A DNA stretch of 64,000 nt from Streptomyces antarcticus (GCF_026627255.1 NZ_JAPNLM010000025.1:62001-126000); one strand, 5' to 3'; shown: positions 26,285-36,477, numbered from the stretch's first letter. Numbers and translations are program-made. Notes: generated by a model not told the origin, from the letters alone.

Positions 26285-26668
26285 TCACTCCGAAGAGTGA
26301 CTATTTGGGGCCTGCGGACCCGTCACCGGGAAGCGGAGCTCGTTCCTCTCGATCTTCGCGGCGAGCGCATCGAGCACATCCACCCCGAGGACCTCACAGA
26401 ACTGCAGCAGGTACGCGAGGACGTCGGCCACCTCATCGGCCACCCGGTGCGCGCTCTCCGGCTTCTCCATGACCTTCTCCGACTGTTCCGGCGTCAGCCA
26501 CTGGAAGATCTCGACGAGTTCGGCCGCCTCCACGCTCAGCGCCACGGCCAGGTTCTTGGGCGTGTGGTAGGGAGTCCAGTCCCGGGCGTCCGCGAACGCG
26601 GCGAGCCGCCGCTGGAGCCGGTACAGCCGTTCGTCCCCGCGCGGCTCGGGCGCGTCCGTGTCGTTCAT
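26285..26668 (-). CDS. MazG-like nucleotide pyrophosphohydrolase
   Basis: 127 residues of the all-alpha NTP pyrophosphatase group (RS21-C6/dCTPase-like). The metal-binding helices are NLAVALSVEAAELVEIFQWL (ExxE) and HRVADEVADVLAYLLQFCEVLGVD (ExxD), preceded by RDWTPYHTPKN. It should hydrolyse a non-canonical or deoxy-NTP to the monophosphate. Its start overlaps the stop of the upstream SMC-like ATPase gene by four bases (26665-26668), so they are produced together. That pairing is unusual for a house-cleaning enzyme and hints at a joint task. Confidence 0.9.
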   Translation of the reverse strand: MNDTDAPEPRGDERLYRLQRRLAAFADARDWTPYHTPKNLAVALSVEAAELVEIFQWLTPEQSEKVMEKPESAHRVADEVADVLAYLLQFCEVLGVDVLDALAAKIERNELRFPVTGPQAPNSHSSE

Positions 26669-28191
26669 GCGGTCAGGTCTACCACCACGACGTCCGCGAG
26701 CCCACGGGCGGCGGCCGCGGTCCTCTCCCCCACCACTGCGGTCAGCCGGATGTGGCCACGGCCGCAGGACAGCAGGGCCAGGCGCAGCAGTTCGTCGCCC
26801 TGGCGCCGGTCCAAGCCGCGGTCGAGGCCGTCGGCCAGCACCGTCAGGACCTGCCGCGCGGCCGGCAGTTCGGCGGCGGGGTCCACCGCCAGCACTCCCG
26901 GTCCGGTCAGCAGGACGAGCGCCAGGGCCAGGAACCGGAGCTCGCCCGAGCCGAGCCGGGAGAGCTCGGTCGCGGGCCGGCCCGGACCTCGGTCGAGTAC
27001 GGCGGCGAGCAGGCCGTCCGCCCGGTCCCGTACGTCAAGGCCGGTGACGGGTCCCGCGCAGCCGGTGCGGGCCGCCGCCGTCAGCAGCGCGTGGCGGGTG
27101 CCGCACTCGTGGCGGGTCCGGCGCAGTACGTCGGCCAGGTTGGCGCAGTCCTCCGACAGCCGCCCCTCCCCCGGCGCGACGGGGGCGCGCATCCGGTCCG
27201 GCCGGGGGTCGCACCGGAACACCGAGCGCAGGGCCACCACCACCTGTTCGGCGGCGGCGAGCACCTGCCGCTGGCCGGCCGTGGCACCGGCGACGCGGAG
27301 GGGGAGCAGGGCGGTGCCGAGCCGGTCGTCGGGGAGCGGGGCCCGGGTGACGCCGATGGCGCCGCCGGTGAACCAGGCCGCCTGCACGGAGCGGCGGCCG
27401 GGGTCGCGCAGGGCGGTGCCGAGCAGGATCTGCCCGTTCTGCGAGAGCCGTTCACCGACGATCCGCAGCGCCGGCTCGGCCTGGACGGCGAGGTCGAGCC
27501 GGACCGGTCCGGCGGGGCCGTCCACCGTGCAGCCGATGCGGAACCCGCGGCGGCGCCCGGCGTCGGGGACGGCCCGGTCGGGGACGCGGGCGGCCGGGTC
27601 CGGGAAGGCCTCCTCCAGGGTGGCGCCGGAGCCCAGGGCAGCCAGGGCCGTGTAGGCCGCCAGGACCTGGGACTTGCCGCTGCCGCTCGGCCCGGCGAAG
27701 AGGGTGACCGGCCCGAGCGGGAAGGCGGCCGCCCGGTGCGAGCCGAAGGCGGAGAGCCGCAACTCGGTGAGCACGGGCCGGTGCCGGACGCCCGCGGCCC
27801 GCCCGGCGCCCCCCGCCCCGGCCTGGGCGGGTACGACCGGATCGGCGCCGGGGTCCCGCCCCGCGCGGGCTCGCCCGGCGGGCACGGCGGCCGGGGGCGG
27901 CGCAACGGGCCCGAGCGCCGGGGCAGATGCGGCAGGCGGGGCAGCCAGGGCGGACGGGGCAGGCGGGGCAGGCGCGTCGAGCACGGAAGCGGCGGAGGAA
28001 GAAGCAGCGGCAGCAGCGGAGGCGGCAGCGGCAGCGGCGGGCACGGAAGGCCCGGCGGCTGCCACGACAGCGGCACCCGCGGGCACGGCGGGCGCGTCGG
28101 CTAACGCGACGGCGAGCGCGGCGGCGACTGCGGCGGGGGCGAGGCCCGGTTCCCCGTACGGGGTGGCGGTGGCGGTGTCGGTGGCGTCCAT
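26665..28191 (-). CDS. SMC/RecF-like AAA ATPase with Ala-rich N-terminus
   Basis: 508 residues from ATG 28189-28191. Residues ~10-140 are Ala/Pro-rich low complexity. The ATPase starts near 140: VLTELRLSAFGSHRAAAFPLGPVTLFAGPSGSGKSQVLAAYTAL carries Walker A. Close to the end ELSRLGSGELRFLALALVLLTGPGVLAVDPAAELP carries the ABC-type signature and Walker B; the usual DEP reads DPA, so the catalytic Glu may be absent or shifted. The layout resembles AAA_15/AAA_21 predicted ATPases without a coiled-coil arm, related to OLD and RecF proteins. It is coupled to the MazG-like gene by an ATGA overlap. The function is unknown. Confidence 0.8.
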   Translation of the reverse strand: MDATDTATATPYGEPGLAPAAVAAALAVALADAPAVPAGAAVVAAAGPSVPAAAAAASAAAAASSSAASVLDAPAPPAPSALAAPPAASAPALGPVAPPPAAVPAGRARAGRDPGADPVVPAQAGAGGAGRAAGVRHRPVLTELRLSAFGSHRAAAFPLGPVTLFAGPSGSGKSQVLAAYTALAALGSGATLEEAFPDPAARVPDRAVPDAGRRRGFRIGCTVDGPAGPVRLDLAVQAEPALRIVGERLSQNGQILLGTALRDPGRRSVQAAWFTGGAIGVTRAPLPDDRLGTALLPLRVAGATAGQRQVLAAAEQVVVALRSVFRCDPRPDRMRAPVAPGEGRLSEDCANLADVLRRTRHECGTRHALLTAAARTGCAGPVTGLDVRDRADGLLAAVLDRGPGRPATELSRLGSGELRFLALALVLLTGPGVLAVDPAAELPAARQVLTVLADGLDRGLDRRQGDELLRLALLSCGRGHIRLTAVVGERTAAAARGLADVVVVDLTA

Positions 28192-28258
28192 GCGCCGGAC
28201 GGTACGGGCCGCCGGACCCCCCGAGGGCCCGGCGAACCGTTCCGTCGCGGCGGTCTTC

Positions 28259-28654
28259 CTACGATCGGGGGACGGCGGCGGCCGCGATCCCCTCGACCTC
28301 GGTCCCGACCGGAGCCAGCAGGAAGACGTTCCGGTCGACCCGGTGCATCCCGCTGCCCAGTCCGAAGACCACGCCACTGCTGAAGTCCAGGATCCGCTTG
28401 GCCACTTCGCTGTCGGCGCCGGTGAGGTCGAGCAGCACCGGGATCTGCGCGATCAGGTACTCGGCCACCTCGCGCGCGTCCGCGAAGATCTGGACCCGGA
28501 TCACCACGAAGCGGCGCTGCTCGGCCGCGGAGGCCCCGGGCGCCGTGGGGATCGTGCGGTGGTCCACCCGCGAGGGCCATTCGTTGCGACTGCGCAGGGG
28601 GACCACCTGCGCGAGCCCCTCCCACTGTTCGTCGGTGACGTCGTACCTGCTCAC
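28259..28654 (-). CDS. SepF-family cell-division protein
   Basis: 131 residues; the C-terminal ~85 form the SepF/DUF552 domain: VVIRVQIFADAREVAEYLIAQIPVLLDLTGADSEVAKRILDFSSGVVFGLGSGMHRVDRNVFLLAPVG. The glycine pair used for dimerisation and polymerisation is in the GLGSG loop. The N-terminus lacks the long acidic linker and the clear membrane-anchor helix of canonical SepF, resembling the additional SepF-like (Sfl) proteins of Streptomyces that modulate FtsZ ring assembly. It is not in a division gene cluster. Confidence 0.85.
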   Translation of the reverse strand: MSRYDVTDEQWEGLAQVVPLRSRNEWPSRVDHRTIPTAPGASAAEQRRFVVIRVQIFADAREVAEYLIAQIPVLLDLTGADSEVAKRILDFSSGVVFGLGSGMHRVDRNVFLLAPVGTEVEGIAAAAVPRS

Positions 28655-28767
28655 CGGACCGCCTCGGCCCTGCGCTTCATGTGCATCCCCCCATCCTCTC
28701 GCGTTTCACTCGTTCAGCCCAACAGCGACACGAACCGGGCGGGTACCCCACCCTCGCGCAGCGTAGG

Positions 28768-28786
28768 TTAGGTTAGGCATACCTAA
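28768..28786 (+). promoter_or_regulatory. iron box (IdeR/DmdR1 operator)
   Basis: TTAGGTTAGGCATACCTAA matches the actinobacterial iron-box consensus TTAGGTTAGSCTAACCTAA at 17 of 19 positions. It lies 14-30 bases upstream of the possible starts of the DUF2470 gene, where it would block transcription when iron is plentiful. Confidence 0.85.
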
Positions 28787-28814
28787 CCCGTTCGGGACGA
28801 TGGAGAAGATCCGC

Positions 28815-29561
28815 ATGCGCATGTCCGGTGCCCCTGCCAACCCGGCCGCCCAGCCCGCGCCCGCCGCCCGGCCCACCGACGCCGAGCGGGTCCGGTCGAT
28901 CCTGGCCGCCGCCCACTCCATGACCGTGGTCGCCGACGGCCTCCAGACCGAGGTCCGCCACCTCGACGGCACGGACGTCCTGGGCCGGCTGCACCTGCAC
29001 CCCGCGGCGCCCGCGGCGGGCAACCCGCCTGCCGTCCCGCACGACGAGCGGCCCTCGATCCGGCTGGAGTTCACCGACATCGCGCCCACCCCCGTACGCG
29101 ACCGGGTGCGCGCCCGGGTCACCGTCCTCGGCCGGCTGCTCACCCCGTACGCGCAGGCGAGCACCGGGGACAGCACCTGCATGGAGTACGGCCAGGCCAT
29201 CCTGGAGACCGCTGACGGCTTCTCCTACATCAACCTCGAAGAACTCGACGAGGCCTGCCCCGACCCCCTCGCCCCGTACGAGGCCGGCATGCTCACGCAC
29301 CTCCTCGACGACCACCCCGACCTCGTCACCCTGCTCCTGCGCCTGGTCGAGCCGCTGCCCACCGCCGCCGTCCTGCGCGCGCTGCCGGTGGCCATGGACC
29401 GGTACGGGATCACGCTGCGGCTGGAGGAGCGGCGCCGCCACCACGACGTACGGCTGGCCTTCCCCTCCCCGCTGGACCACGTCGAGCAGTCGGGCGCGCA
29501 GATCCAGGCCCTCTTCAGCGCGGCCCGGCGACGCTCGCACCGCAACACCCTGCCCGCCTGA
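28815..29561 (+). CDS. iron-regulated DUF2470-domain protein
   Basis: About 248 residues. The start at 28815 is preferred because GGAGAAG lies six bases upstream; ATG 28800 would add five residues. The N-terminal half carries RVRARVTVLGRLL and resembles the split-barrel of HugZ-like heme proteins. The C-terminal FSYINLEELDEACPDPLAPYEAGMLTHLLDDHPDLVTLL is the DUF2470 domain. Such proteins are associated with heme or siderophore iron use. Control by the iron box directly upstream supports a role in iron scarcity. It appears monocistronic. Confidence 0.85.
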   Translation: MRMSGAPANPAAQPAPAARPTDAERVRSILAAAHSMTVVADGLQTEVRHLDGTDVLGRLHLHPAAPAAGNPPAVPHDERPSIRLEFTDIAPTPVRDRVRARVTVLGRLLTPYAQASTGDSTCMEYGQAILETADGFSYINLEELDEACPDPLAPYEAGMLTHLLDDHPDLVTLLLRLVEPLPTAAVLRALPVAMDRYGITLRLEERRRHHDVRLAFPSPLDHVEQSGAQIQALFSAARRRSHRNTLPA

Positions 29562-29625
29562 ACCGCCGCGGGGCCTGAGCCCCGGCGGGGAATATCCCCC
29601 CGGCGGCGCCCTGTTGTCGGTGATC

Positions 29626-30546
29626 ATGAAGGCCATCGCGTACAGCTCATACGGAACTCCCGCTGAACTGGAGCTCGTTGAGGTAACCGAGCCCAAGGTC
29701 GGACCGGGCGAGGTCCTCGTCCGCGTCAAAGCCGCCGGGGTCAACCCGGTCGACTGGAAGCTCGCCGCCGGATACCTCGACCCCATCCTCGAAGTCCGCC
29801 ACCCCGTCATACCGGGCTGGGACGTCGCCGGGACCGTAGAGGCCGTCGGCGCCGACACCTTCGACTACGCGGTGGGCGACGAGGTCTACGGCTACGTCCG
29901 CAAGGAGTGGGTCGAACTCGGCACCTACGCCGAACTGGTCTCCGCCCCCGTCCGCACGCTCGCCCACAAGCCCCGCGAACTGAGCTTCGAGCAGGCCGCC
30001 GGCATCCCGCTGGCCGGGCTCACCGCCTACCAGTCACTGACCCGCGCGGGCCTCAAGGCCGGCGAGACCGTACTCATCCACTCCGCGGCCGGCGGCACCG
30101 GCTCCTTCGGCGTACAGATCGCCGTCGCCCTCGGCCTGCGCGTCATCGGCACGGCCGGCGCGCACAACCACGACTACCTGCGCTCGCTCGGCGCCGAGCC
30201 CGTCCTGTACGGGGAGGGCCTGGCCGATCGCGTCCGCGCGCTGGCCCCCGAGGGCGTCGACGCGGGCCTCGACTTCTACGGGGACGGCGTGATCGAGGTG
30301 CTCCAGTCGCTGGTCAAGGAGCGCCACCGGGTGGTGTCCATCGCCGACTACGAGGCCGCGGCCAAGGGCGCGCACCAGCTGTGGGTACGCCCGGACCACG
30401 CCGACCTCACCTTCCTCGCCGGGCTCGCCGACGCGGGCCGGCTCACGGTCAACGTCGAGCACGCCCTGCCGCTCGCGGAGGCGGCGCGGGCCTGGGAGCT
30501 GAGCGCCGCGGGCCGCACCCGCGGCAAGATCGTCCTCACGGTCTGA
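29626..30546 (+). CDS. zinc-independent MDR / quinone oxidoreductase-like enzyme
   Basis: 306 residues from ATG 29626. The GroES-like domain (1-~120) has VLVRVKAAGVNPVDWKLAAG and HPVIPGWDVAGTVEAVG. The NADPH-binding domain has VLIHSAAGGTGSFGVQIAVALGLRVIGTAG (AAGGxG motif). It lacks the structural-zinc Cys cluster and catalytic zinc ligands, so it belongs to the quinone oxidoreductase/enoyl reductase branch of the MDR superfamily. An in-frame TTG four codons earlier is an alternative start. The substrate is unknown. Confidence 0.87.
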   Translation: MKAIAYSSYGTPAELELVEVTEPKVGPGEVLVRVKAAGVNPVDWKLAAGYLDPILEVRHPVIPGWDVAGTVEAVGADTFDYAVGDEVYGYVRKEWVELGTYAELVSAPVRTLAHKPRELSFEQAAGIPLAGLTAYQSLTRAGLKAGETVLIHSAAGGTGSFGVQIAVALGLRVIGTAGAHNHDYLRSLGAEPVLYGEGLADRVRALAPEGVDAGLDFYGDGVIEVLQSLVKERHRVVSIADYEAAAKGAHQLWVRPDHADLTFLAGLADAGRLTVNVEHALPLAEAARAWELSAAGRTRGKIVLTV

Positions 30547-30607
30547 CCGGCCACCGTGGCGGGGCGGGACCGCACCCGCCCCGCCACGGCTCAGCGGGCC
30601 CGGTCCG

Positions 30608-31175
30608 TCAAGCGCCCGCCCGCGCGTGGCGGTTGGCCGGGCGCGGCAGACCGTAGTTCTCGCGCAGGGTGCGGCCGGTGTACTCGGCGCGGAAGAGCCC
30701 GCGGCGCTGGAGGATCGGCACGACCTGGTCGACGAAGTCGGTGAGACCGGTGGGCAGCACGGGGGCCATGATGTTGAAGCCGTCGGCGGCTCCCTGGGTG
30801 AACCACTGCTCCAGCTGGTCGGCGATCTGCTCGGGGGTACCGGCGAAGACGCGGTGGCCGCGGCCCGCGCCGAGGCGGGCGATCAGCTCGCGCAGGGTGA
30901 GGCCGTCGCGGCGGGCCAGTTCGGCGACCAGGGTGAAACGGCTCTTGTTGCCGTTGATGTCCCGCTCCTCGGGCAGCTCGGGCAGCGGGCCGTCGAGGGG
31001 GTGGCCCGACAGGTCGGTGCCGAGCATGCCGGAGAGCTGGGCGAGGCCGTACTCGGGCACCTGGAGCTCGGTGAGCTGCTGCTCGAGGGTCTTCGCCTCG
31101 GCCTCGGTGGACCCGATGACGGGGGCGATGCCGGGCAGGACGAGCAGGTCGCCCTCGGCACGGCCGCCGTACCGG
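30608..31175 (-). pseudogene. luciferase-like FMN monooxygenase, C-terminal part only
   Basis: About 185 residues match the C-terminal half of NtaA/SnaA/DszA-type flavin monooxygenases. The stretch runs from LLVLPGIAPVIGSTEAEA through GHRVFAGTPEQIADQLEQWFTQGAADGFNIMAPVLP to RTLRENYGLPRP. Intact proteins are ~440 residues; the flavin-binding N-terminal half is missing. Homology stops near 31175 at a GGCGA tandem repeat. Beyond it the antisense of another gene's 3' end begins, though the frame stays open to 31369. This is a deletion scar and the product should be inactive. Confidence 0.75.
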
Positions 31176-31189
31176 GCGAGGCGAGGCGA

Positions 31190-31378
31190 GGCGAGCTGTC
31201 GAGCGTGCTGCACGGCGGCTATCTCGACGAGATCCGCGAGGCGGCCGCTGCCCTCGCCCGCGCCCCCGGCGACCCCGGGCGGATCGTCCCGCCGCACGCC
31301 GGACCCGCCGTACTGCCGGGGGCGGCGGCGACCGTCCTGCTCGGTCCGCTCTTCCGTGACCCCTCCCACCTCACATGA
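31190..31378 (+). pseudogene. 3' fragment of an unidentified gene
   Basis: The plus-strand frame ending at 31378 has strong coding character only over its last ~62 codons (LHGGYLDEIREAAAALARAPGD ... LLGPLFRDPSHLT). It begins abruptly at the repeat where the monooxygenase fragment ends. It looks like the C-terminus of a soluble enzyme whose 5' part was deleted. I do not recognise the family. Confidence 0.45.
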
Positions 31379-31440
31379 GAGGGGGAGATCACATCGGGTG
31401 GTCCTGGTTGTTCCCTGGGCGCCCCCCTAGCATTCGAGCC

Positions 31441-33297
31441 ATGACGGTCCTGCCTGATGACGGGCTCTCCTTGGCCGCCGAATTCCCTGACGCGACGCAT
31501 GAGCAGTGGCAGCGCCTGGTAGAAGGCGTGCTGCGCAAGTCGGGCAAGGAAGTTTCCGGCGAGGCAGCGGAAGACGCGTTGTCCACCACGCTCCAGGACG
31601 GGCTCACCACCCGCCCGCTGTACACCGCGCCCGAAACGGCTCCCGACACCGGCTTCCCCGGCTTCGCCCCCTTCGTACGGGGAGGCAGGGCCGAGGGGAA
31701 TGCCGCGAACGGCTGGGACGTGCGCCAGCGGCACCAGGGCGCCGACCCCGTACGGGTGAACGAGGCGGTCCTCGCCGACCTGGAGAACGGGGTCACCTCC
31801 CTCTGGCTGACCCTCGGCGACGGCGGCCTCCCCGCCGAGGCGCTCCCCCGCGCCCTGGAGGGGGTCTACCTCGACCTCGCGCCCGTCTCCCTCGACGCCG
31901 GCGCCGACTACGCCCGGGCCGCCCGCGCGCTGCTGGACCTGTACGCCGAGCGCGGGGTGGCCCCGGAGGCCGCCCGTGCGAGCCTGGGCGCCGACCCGCT
32001 GGGCCACGAGGCCCGTACGGGTGAGGCCTTGGACCTCGCCGGCGCCGTCGAGCTGGCCCGGGAGGCCGCCGCCCACCCCGACGTGCGCGCCCTGACCGTG
32101 GACGCGCTGCCGTACCACGAGGCCGGCGGCTCGGCCGCCGAGGAGCTGGGCCTGTCCCTGGCCACCGGGGTCGCGTACCTGCGCGCCCTCAGCGACGGCG
32201 GACTGGACACCGAAGCGGCCCTCGGCCAGCTCGAGTTCCGCTACGCGGCGACCGCGGACCAGTTCCTCACCATCGCGAAGCTGCGTGCCGCCCGCCGTCT
32301 GTGGGCCCGGGTCGCCGAGGCCTGCGGGGCTCCGGGGGCCGGCGCCCAGCGCCAGCACGCCGTGACCTCGCCGGTGATGATGACCCGCCGCGACCCCTGG
32401 GTGAACATGCTGCGCACCACCGTCGCCTGCATGGCGGCGGGTGTCGGCGGCGCGGACTCCGTCACCGTGCTCCCCTTCGACCACGAGCTGGGCCTGCCGG
32501 ACGCCTTCGCGCGCCGCATCGCCCGCAACACCTCCACGATCCTGCTGGAGGAGTCGCACCTGGCCCGCGTGATCGACCCGGCCGGCGGCTCCTACTACGT
32601 GGAGCGCCTCACCGACGAACTGGCCCACGCCGCCTGGGAGTTCTTCCAGACCGTGGAGAAGGCGGGCGGCCAGGCCGCCGCCCTGCGCTCCGGCCTGGTC
32701 GCCGACCGGATCGCCGCCACCTGGGCCGAGCGGTCCGAGAAGCTGGCCAAGCGCCGCGAGCCGATCACCGGCGTCAGCGAGTTCCCGCTGCTGTCGGAGA
32801 AGCCGGTCGTACGCGAGCCCGCACCCCCGGGACCCGCCGGCGGCCTGCCCCGGGTCCGCCGCGACGAGGCGTACGAGGTGCTGCGCGCCCGCAGCGACGC
32901 CCACCTGGCCGCGACCGGCGCCCGGCCGCGGATCTTCCTCGCCGCGCTCGGCCCGGCCGCCGCGCACACCGCGCGGGCCACCTTCGCCTCGAACCTGTTC
33001 CAGGCGGGCGGCATCGAGCCGGTGCACGACCCCGTGTCGGTGACGCCCGCAACGGCCGCCGCGGCGTACGCGGCGAGCGGCGCGGACGGCACCGCCGTGA
33101 TCTGCTCCAGCGACGTACTCTACGAAGAGCAGGCCGAGGCGGTGGCCGCCGCCCTGCGCGCGGCGGGCGCCACGACCGTGTTCCTCGCCGGGAAGCCCGG
33201 CACCGCCGCGGAAGCGGTGGACGCGTACGTCTTCGCCGGTTGCGACGCGGTCTCCGTACTGTCCTCCGTACTCGACCGGATGGGAGTCACGTCGTGA
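31441..33297 (+). CDS. mutA: methylmalonyl-CoA mutase small subunit
   Basis: 618 residues. It has the TIM-barrel homologue of the catalytic subunit ([65 protein letters not shown]) and a degenerate C-terminal B12-like domain. That domain lacks the DxHxxG motif, as expected for the non-catalytic partner. It pairs with MutB to interconvert succinyl-CoA and methylmalonyl-CoA, linking propionate metabolism and polyketide extender supply. Its stop overlaps the mutB start (GTGA). Confidence 0.95.
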   Translation: MTVLPDDGLSLAAEFPDATHEQWQRLVEGVLRKSGKEVSGEAAEDALSTTLQDGLTTRPLYTAPETAPDTGFPGFAPFVRGGRAEGNAANGWDVRQRHQGADPVRVNEAVLADLENGVTSLWLTLGDGGLPAEALPRALEGVYLDLAPVSLDAGADYARAARALLDLYAERGVAPEAARASLGADPLGHEARTGEALDLAGAVELAREAAAHPDVRALTVDALPYHEAGGSAAEELGLSLATGVAYLRALSDGGLDTEAALGQLEFRYAATADQFLTIAKLRAARRLWARVAEACGAPGAGAQRQHAVTSPVMMTRRDPWVNMLRTTVACMAAGVGGADSVTVLPFDHELGLPDAFARRIARNTSTILLEESHLARVIDPAGGSYYVERLTDELAHAAWEFFQTVEKAGGQAAALRSGLVADRIAATWAERSEKLAKRREPITGVSEFPLLSEKPVVREPAPPGPAGGLPRVRRDEAYEVLRARSDAHLAATGARPRIFLAALGPAAAHTARATFASNLFQAGGIEPVHDPVSVTPATAAAAYAASGADGTAVICSSDVLYEEQAEAVAAALRAAGATTVFLAGKPGTAAEAVDAYVFAGCDAVSVLSSVLDRMGVTS

Positions 33298-35483
33298 GCG
33301 GCATCCCCGATTTCTCCGAGCTGGCGCTGGACGGCGCCGGCCCCTCCGCCGGCTCCGAGGACCAGTGGCGCGCCTCCGTGAAGGAGTCCACCGGGACCGC
33401 CCCCGGCGACCTGCTGTGGGAGACGCCCGAGGGCATCGGCGTACAGCCGCTGTACACCGGGCGCGACCTGGAGGGCCTGGACTTCCTGCGGACCTACCCG
33501 GGCGTGGCCCCGTACCTGCGCGGCCCGTACCCGACGATGTACGTGAACCAGCCCTGGACGATCCGGCAGTACGCCGGCTTCTCCACGGCCGAGGAGTCGA
33601 ACGCCTTCTACCGGCGCAACCTGGCCTCCGGCCAGAAGGGCCTGTCGGTCGCGTTCGACCTGCCGACGCACCGCGGCTACGACAGCGACCACCCGCGCGT
33701 GACCGGCGACGTCGGCATGGCGGGCGTGGCGATCGACTCGATCTACGACATGCGGCAGCTGTTCGACGGGATCCCGCTGGACAAGATGTCGGTGTCGATG
33801 ACGATGAACGGCGCGGTGCTGCCCGTCCTCGCGCTGTACATCGTGGCGGCGGAGGAGCAGGGCGTCTCCCCCGACAAGCTCGCCGGGACCATCCAGAACG
33901 ACATCCTCAAGGAGTTCATGGTCCGCAACACCTACATCTACCCGCCCAAGCCCTCGATGCGGATCATCTCCGACATCTTCGCGTTCACCTCGCAGAAGAT
34001 GCCCCGGTACAACTCGATCTCCATCTCCGGCTACCACATCCAGGAGGCCGGGGCCACGGCCGACCTGGAGCTGGCGTACACCCTCGCCGACGGCGTGGAG
34101 TACCTGCGGGCCGGGCAGGCGGTCGGGCTGGACGTGGACGCGTTCGCGCCGCGCCTGTCGTTCTTCTGGGCGATCGGCATGAACTTCTTCATGGAGGTCG
34201 CGAAGCTGCGCGCCGCCCGCCTGCTGTGGGCGCGCCTGGTCAAGCAGTTCGACCCGAAGAACGCCAAATCCCTCTCCCTGCGCACCCATTCGCAGACCTC
34301 GGGCTGGTCCCTCACTGCGCAGGACGTCTTCAACAACGTGACGCGCACCTGTATCGAGGCGATGGCCGCGACGCAGGGGCACACCCAGTCGCTGCACACC
34401 AACGCCCTCGACGAGGCGCTCGCGCTGCCGACGGACTTCTCGGCGCGCATCGCCCGCAACACGCAGCTGCTGCTCCAGCAGGAGTCGGGGACCTGCCGGT
34501 CCATCGACCCCTGGGGCGGCAGCGCGTACGTCGAGAAGCTGACGTACGACCTGGCGCGGCGGGCCTGGCAGCACATCCAGGAGGTCGAGGCCGCCGGCGG
34601 CATGGCGCAGGCCATCGACGCCGGCATCCCGAAGCTGCGCGTGGAGGAGGCCGCGGCCCGCACGCAGGCCCGGATCGACTCCGGCCGGCAGCCGGTGATC
34701 GGCGTCAACAAGTACCGGGTGGAGACCGACGAGCAGATCGATGTCCTCAAGGTCGACAACTCCTCCGTGCGCTCCCAGCAGATCGCCAAGCTGCGGCGGC
34801 TGCGCGAGGAGCGCGACGAGGCGGTCACCCAGGACACCCTGCGGGCGCTGACGAACGCGGCGGGCAGCGGCGAGGGCAACCTGCTGGCGCTCGCGGTGGA
34901 CGCGGCGCGCGCCAAGGCGACCGTGGGCGAGATCTCGGACGCCTTGGAGAAGGTGTACGGGCGCCACGCCGGCCAGATCCGTACGATCTCGGGTGTGTAC
35001 CGCATGGAAGCAGGCGAGTCCCCGGCCGTGGAGCGCACGCGCGCCCTCGTCGGCCGGTTCGAGGAGGCGGAGGGAAGGCGTCCGCGCATCCTGGTCGCCA
35101 AGATGGGCCAGGACGGCCACGACCGCGGCCAGAAGGTGATCGCCACGGCCTTCGCCGACCTGGGCTTCGACGTGGACGTCGGCCCGCTGTTCCAGACCCC
35201 GGGGGAGGTGGCCCGCCAGGCCGTCGAGGCGGACGTCCACGTGGTGGGCGTCTCGTCGCTGGCGGCCGGCCACCTGACCCTCGTACCGGCGCTGCGCGAG
35301 CAGCTGGCGGAGGAGGGCCGCGAGGACATCATGATCGTCGTCGGCGGGGTCATCCCGCCCGCGGACGTGCCCACCCTCCTGGAGATGGGCGCGACGGCGG
35401 TCTTCCCGCCCGGCACGGTCATCCCGGACGCGGCCCACGACCTGGTGACGCGGCTCGCCGCGGACCTCGGGCACGAGCTGTAG
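33294..35483 (+). CDS. mutB: methylmalonyl-CoA mutase large (catalytic) subunit
   Basis: 729 residues from GTG 33294. Substrate-domain signatures are [42 protein letters not shown] and [15 protein letters not shown]. The C-terminal cobalamin domain contains [11 protein letters not shown] (axial His) and [12 protein letters not shown] with [10 protein letters not shown]. It carries out the adenosylcobalamin radical rearrangement. The order mutA-mutB-meaB, with overlapping or ten-base junctions, is one operon. Confidence 0.97.
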   Translation: MSGIPDFSELALDGAGPSAGSEDQWRASVKESTGTAPGDLLWETPEGIGVQPLYTGRDLEGLDFLRTYPGVAPYLRGPYPTMYVNQPWTIRQYAGFSTAEESNAFYRRNLASGQKGLSVAFDLPTHRGYDSDHPRVTGDVGMAGVAIDSIYDMRQLFDGIPLDKMSVSMTMNGAVLPVLALYIVAAEEQGVSPDKLAGTIQNDILKEFMVRNTYIYPPKPSMRIISDIFAFTSQKMPRYNSISISGYHIQEAGATADLELAYTLADGVEYLRAGQAVGLDVDAFAPRLSFFWAIGMNFFMEVAKLRAARLLWARLVKQFDPKNAKSLSLRTHSQTSGWSLTAQDVFNNVTRTCIEAMAATQGHTQSLHTNALDEALALPTDFSARIARNTQLLLQQESGTCRSIDPWGGSAYVEKLTYDLARRAWQHIQEVEAAGGMAQAIDAGIPKLRVEEAAARTQARIDSGRQPVIGVNKYRVETDEQIDVLKVDNSSVRSQQIAKLRRLREERDEAVTQDTLRALTNAAGSGEGNLLALAVDAARAKATVGEISDALEKVYGRHAGQIRTISGVYRMEAGESPAVERTRALVGRFEEAEGRRPRILVAKMGQDGHDRGQKVIATAFADLGFDVDVGPLFQTPGEVARQAVEADVHVVGVSSLAAGHLTLVPALREQLAEEGREDIMIVVGGVIPPADVPTLLEMGATAVFPPGTVIPDAAHDLVTRLAADLGHEL

Positions 35484-35493
35484 GCGGGCGTCG

Positions 35494-36477
35494 ATGCCGA
35501 AGATCGACATCGAGGCCTACGCGAAGGGGGTCCTCGACGGGAAGCGTGCGTACGTGGCGCGCGCGATCACGCTCGTCGAGTCCACCCTGCCCGCCCACCG
35601 GGCGCCGGCGCAGAAGCTCCTGACGGAGCTGCTGCCGCACTCGGGGCGCGCCCGCCGGATCGGCATCAGCGGGGTGCCGGGGGTGGGCAAGTCCACGTTC
35701 ATCGACGCGTTCGGCACGATGCTCACGGCGCTGGGCCACCGGGTGGCGGTCCTGGCCGTGGACCCCTCCTCCACCCGTACGGGCGGCTCCATCCTCGGCG
35801 ACAAGACCCGGATGGAACGGCTCGCCGTGGACCCGGCCGCCTTCGTGCGGCCCTCCCCGTCCGCGGGGACGCTGGGCGGGGTCGCCAAGGCCACCCGTGA
35901 GTCGATGATCGTGATGGAGGCGGCGGGCTACGACGTGGTCCTCGTCGAGACGGTCGGCGTGGGCCAGTCGGAGACCACGGTCGCGGGCATGGTGGACTCC
36001 TTCCTCCTCCTCACCCTGGCCCGTACGGGGGACCAGCTCCAGGGCATCAAGAAGGGCGTCCTGGAACTCGCCGACGTCCTGGCCGTCAACAAGGCGGACG
36101 GCCCGCACGAACGCGAGGCCAAGACGGCGGCACGCGAACTGGCGGGCGCCCTGCGCCTGATGCACCCGTCCGACGCCGCGTGGACACCGCCGGTCCTGAC
36201 GTGCAGCGCCCGGGAGTCGGCGGGCCTGGACGAGGTGTGGAACCGCCTCGAACAGCACCGCACGCTGCTGGAGGCGGGGGGCCGGCTGGCGGCGAAGCGG
36301 GCGGCCCAGCAGGTGGAGTGGACCTGGTCGATGGTCCGCGACGAACTGCTGGCGCGGCTGCGCGCGGACCCGTCCGTCCGGGAACTGGCGCCGGCCCTGG
36401 AAGCGGCGGTCCGCGAGGGCACGGTAACGGCCACCTCGGCGGCGGACCGCATCCTCGCGGCCTTCACGGGCACCTGA
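35494..36477 (+). CDS. meaB: mutase-associated G-protein chaperone MeaB/ArgK
   Basis: 327 residues of the MeaB group of SIMIBI GTPases. Walker A is GVPGVGKST, followed by VDPSSTRTGGSILGDKTRM (switch), VETVGVGQSE and NKADG (guanine specificity). It guards methylmalonyl-CoA mutase by gating cobalamin delivery and release. Ten bases follow the mutB stop. Downstream is a repeat region and the convergent asparaginase gene. Confidence 0.95.
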   Translation: MPKIDIEAYAKGVLDGKRAYVARAITLVESTLPAHRAPAQKLLTELLPHSGRARRIGISGVPGVGKSTFIDAFGTMLTALGHRVAVLAVDPSSTRTGGSILGDKTRMERLAVDPAAFVRPSPSAGTLGGVAKATRESMIVMEAAGYDVVLVETVGVGQSETTVAGMVDSFLLLTLARTGDQLQGIKKGVLELADVLAVNKADGPHEREAKTAARELAGALRLMHPSDAAWTPPVLTCSARESAGLDEVWNRLEQHRTLLEAGGRLAAKRAAQQVEWTWSMVRDELLARLRADPSVRELAPALEAAVREGTVTATSAADRILAAFTGT

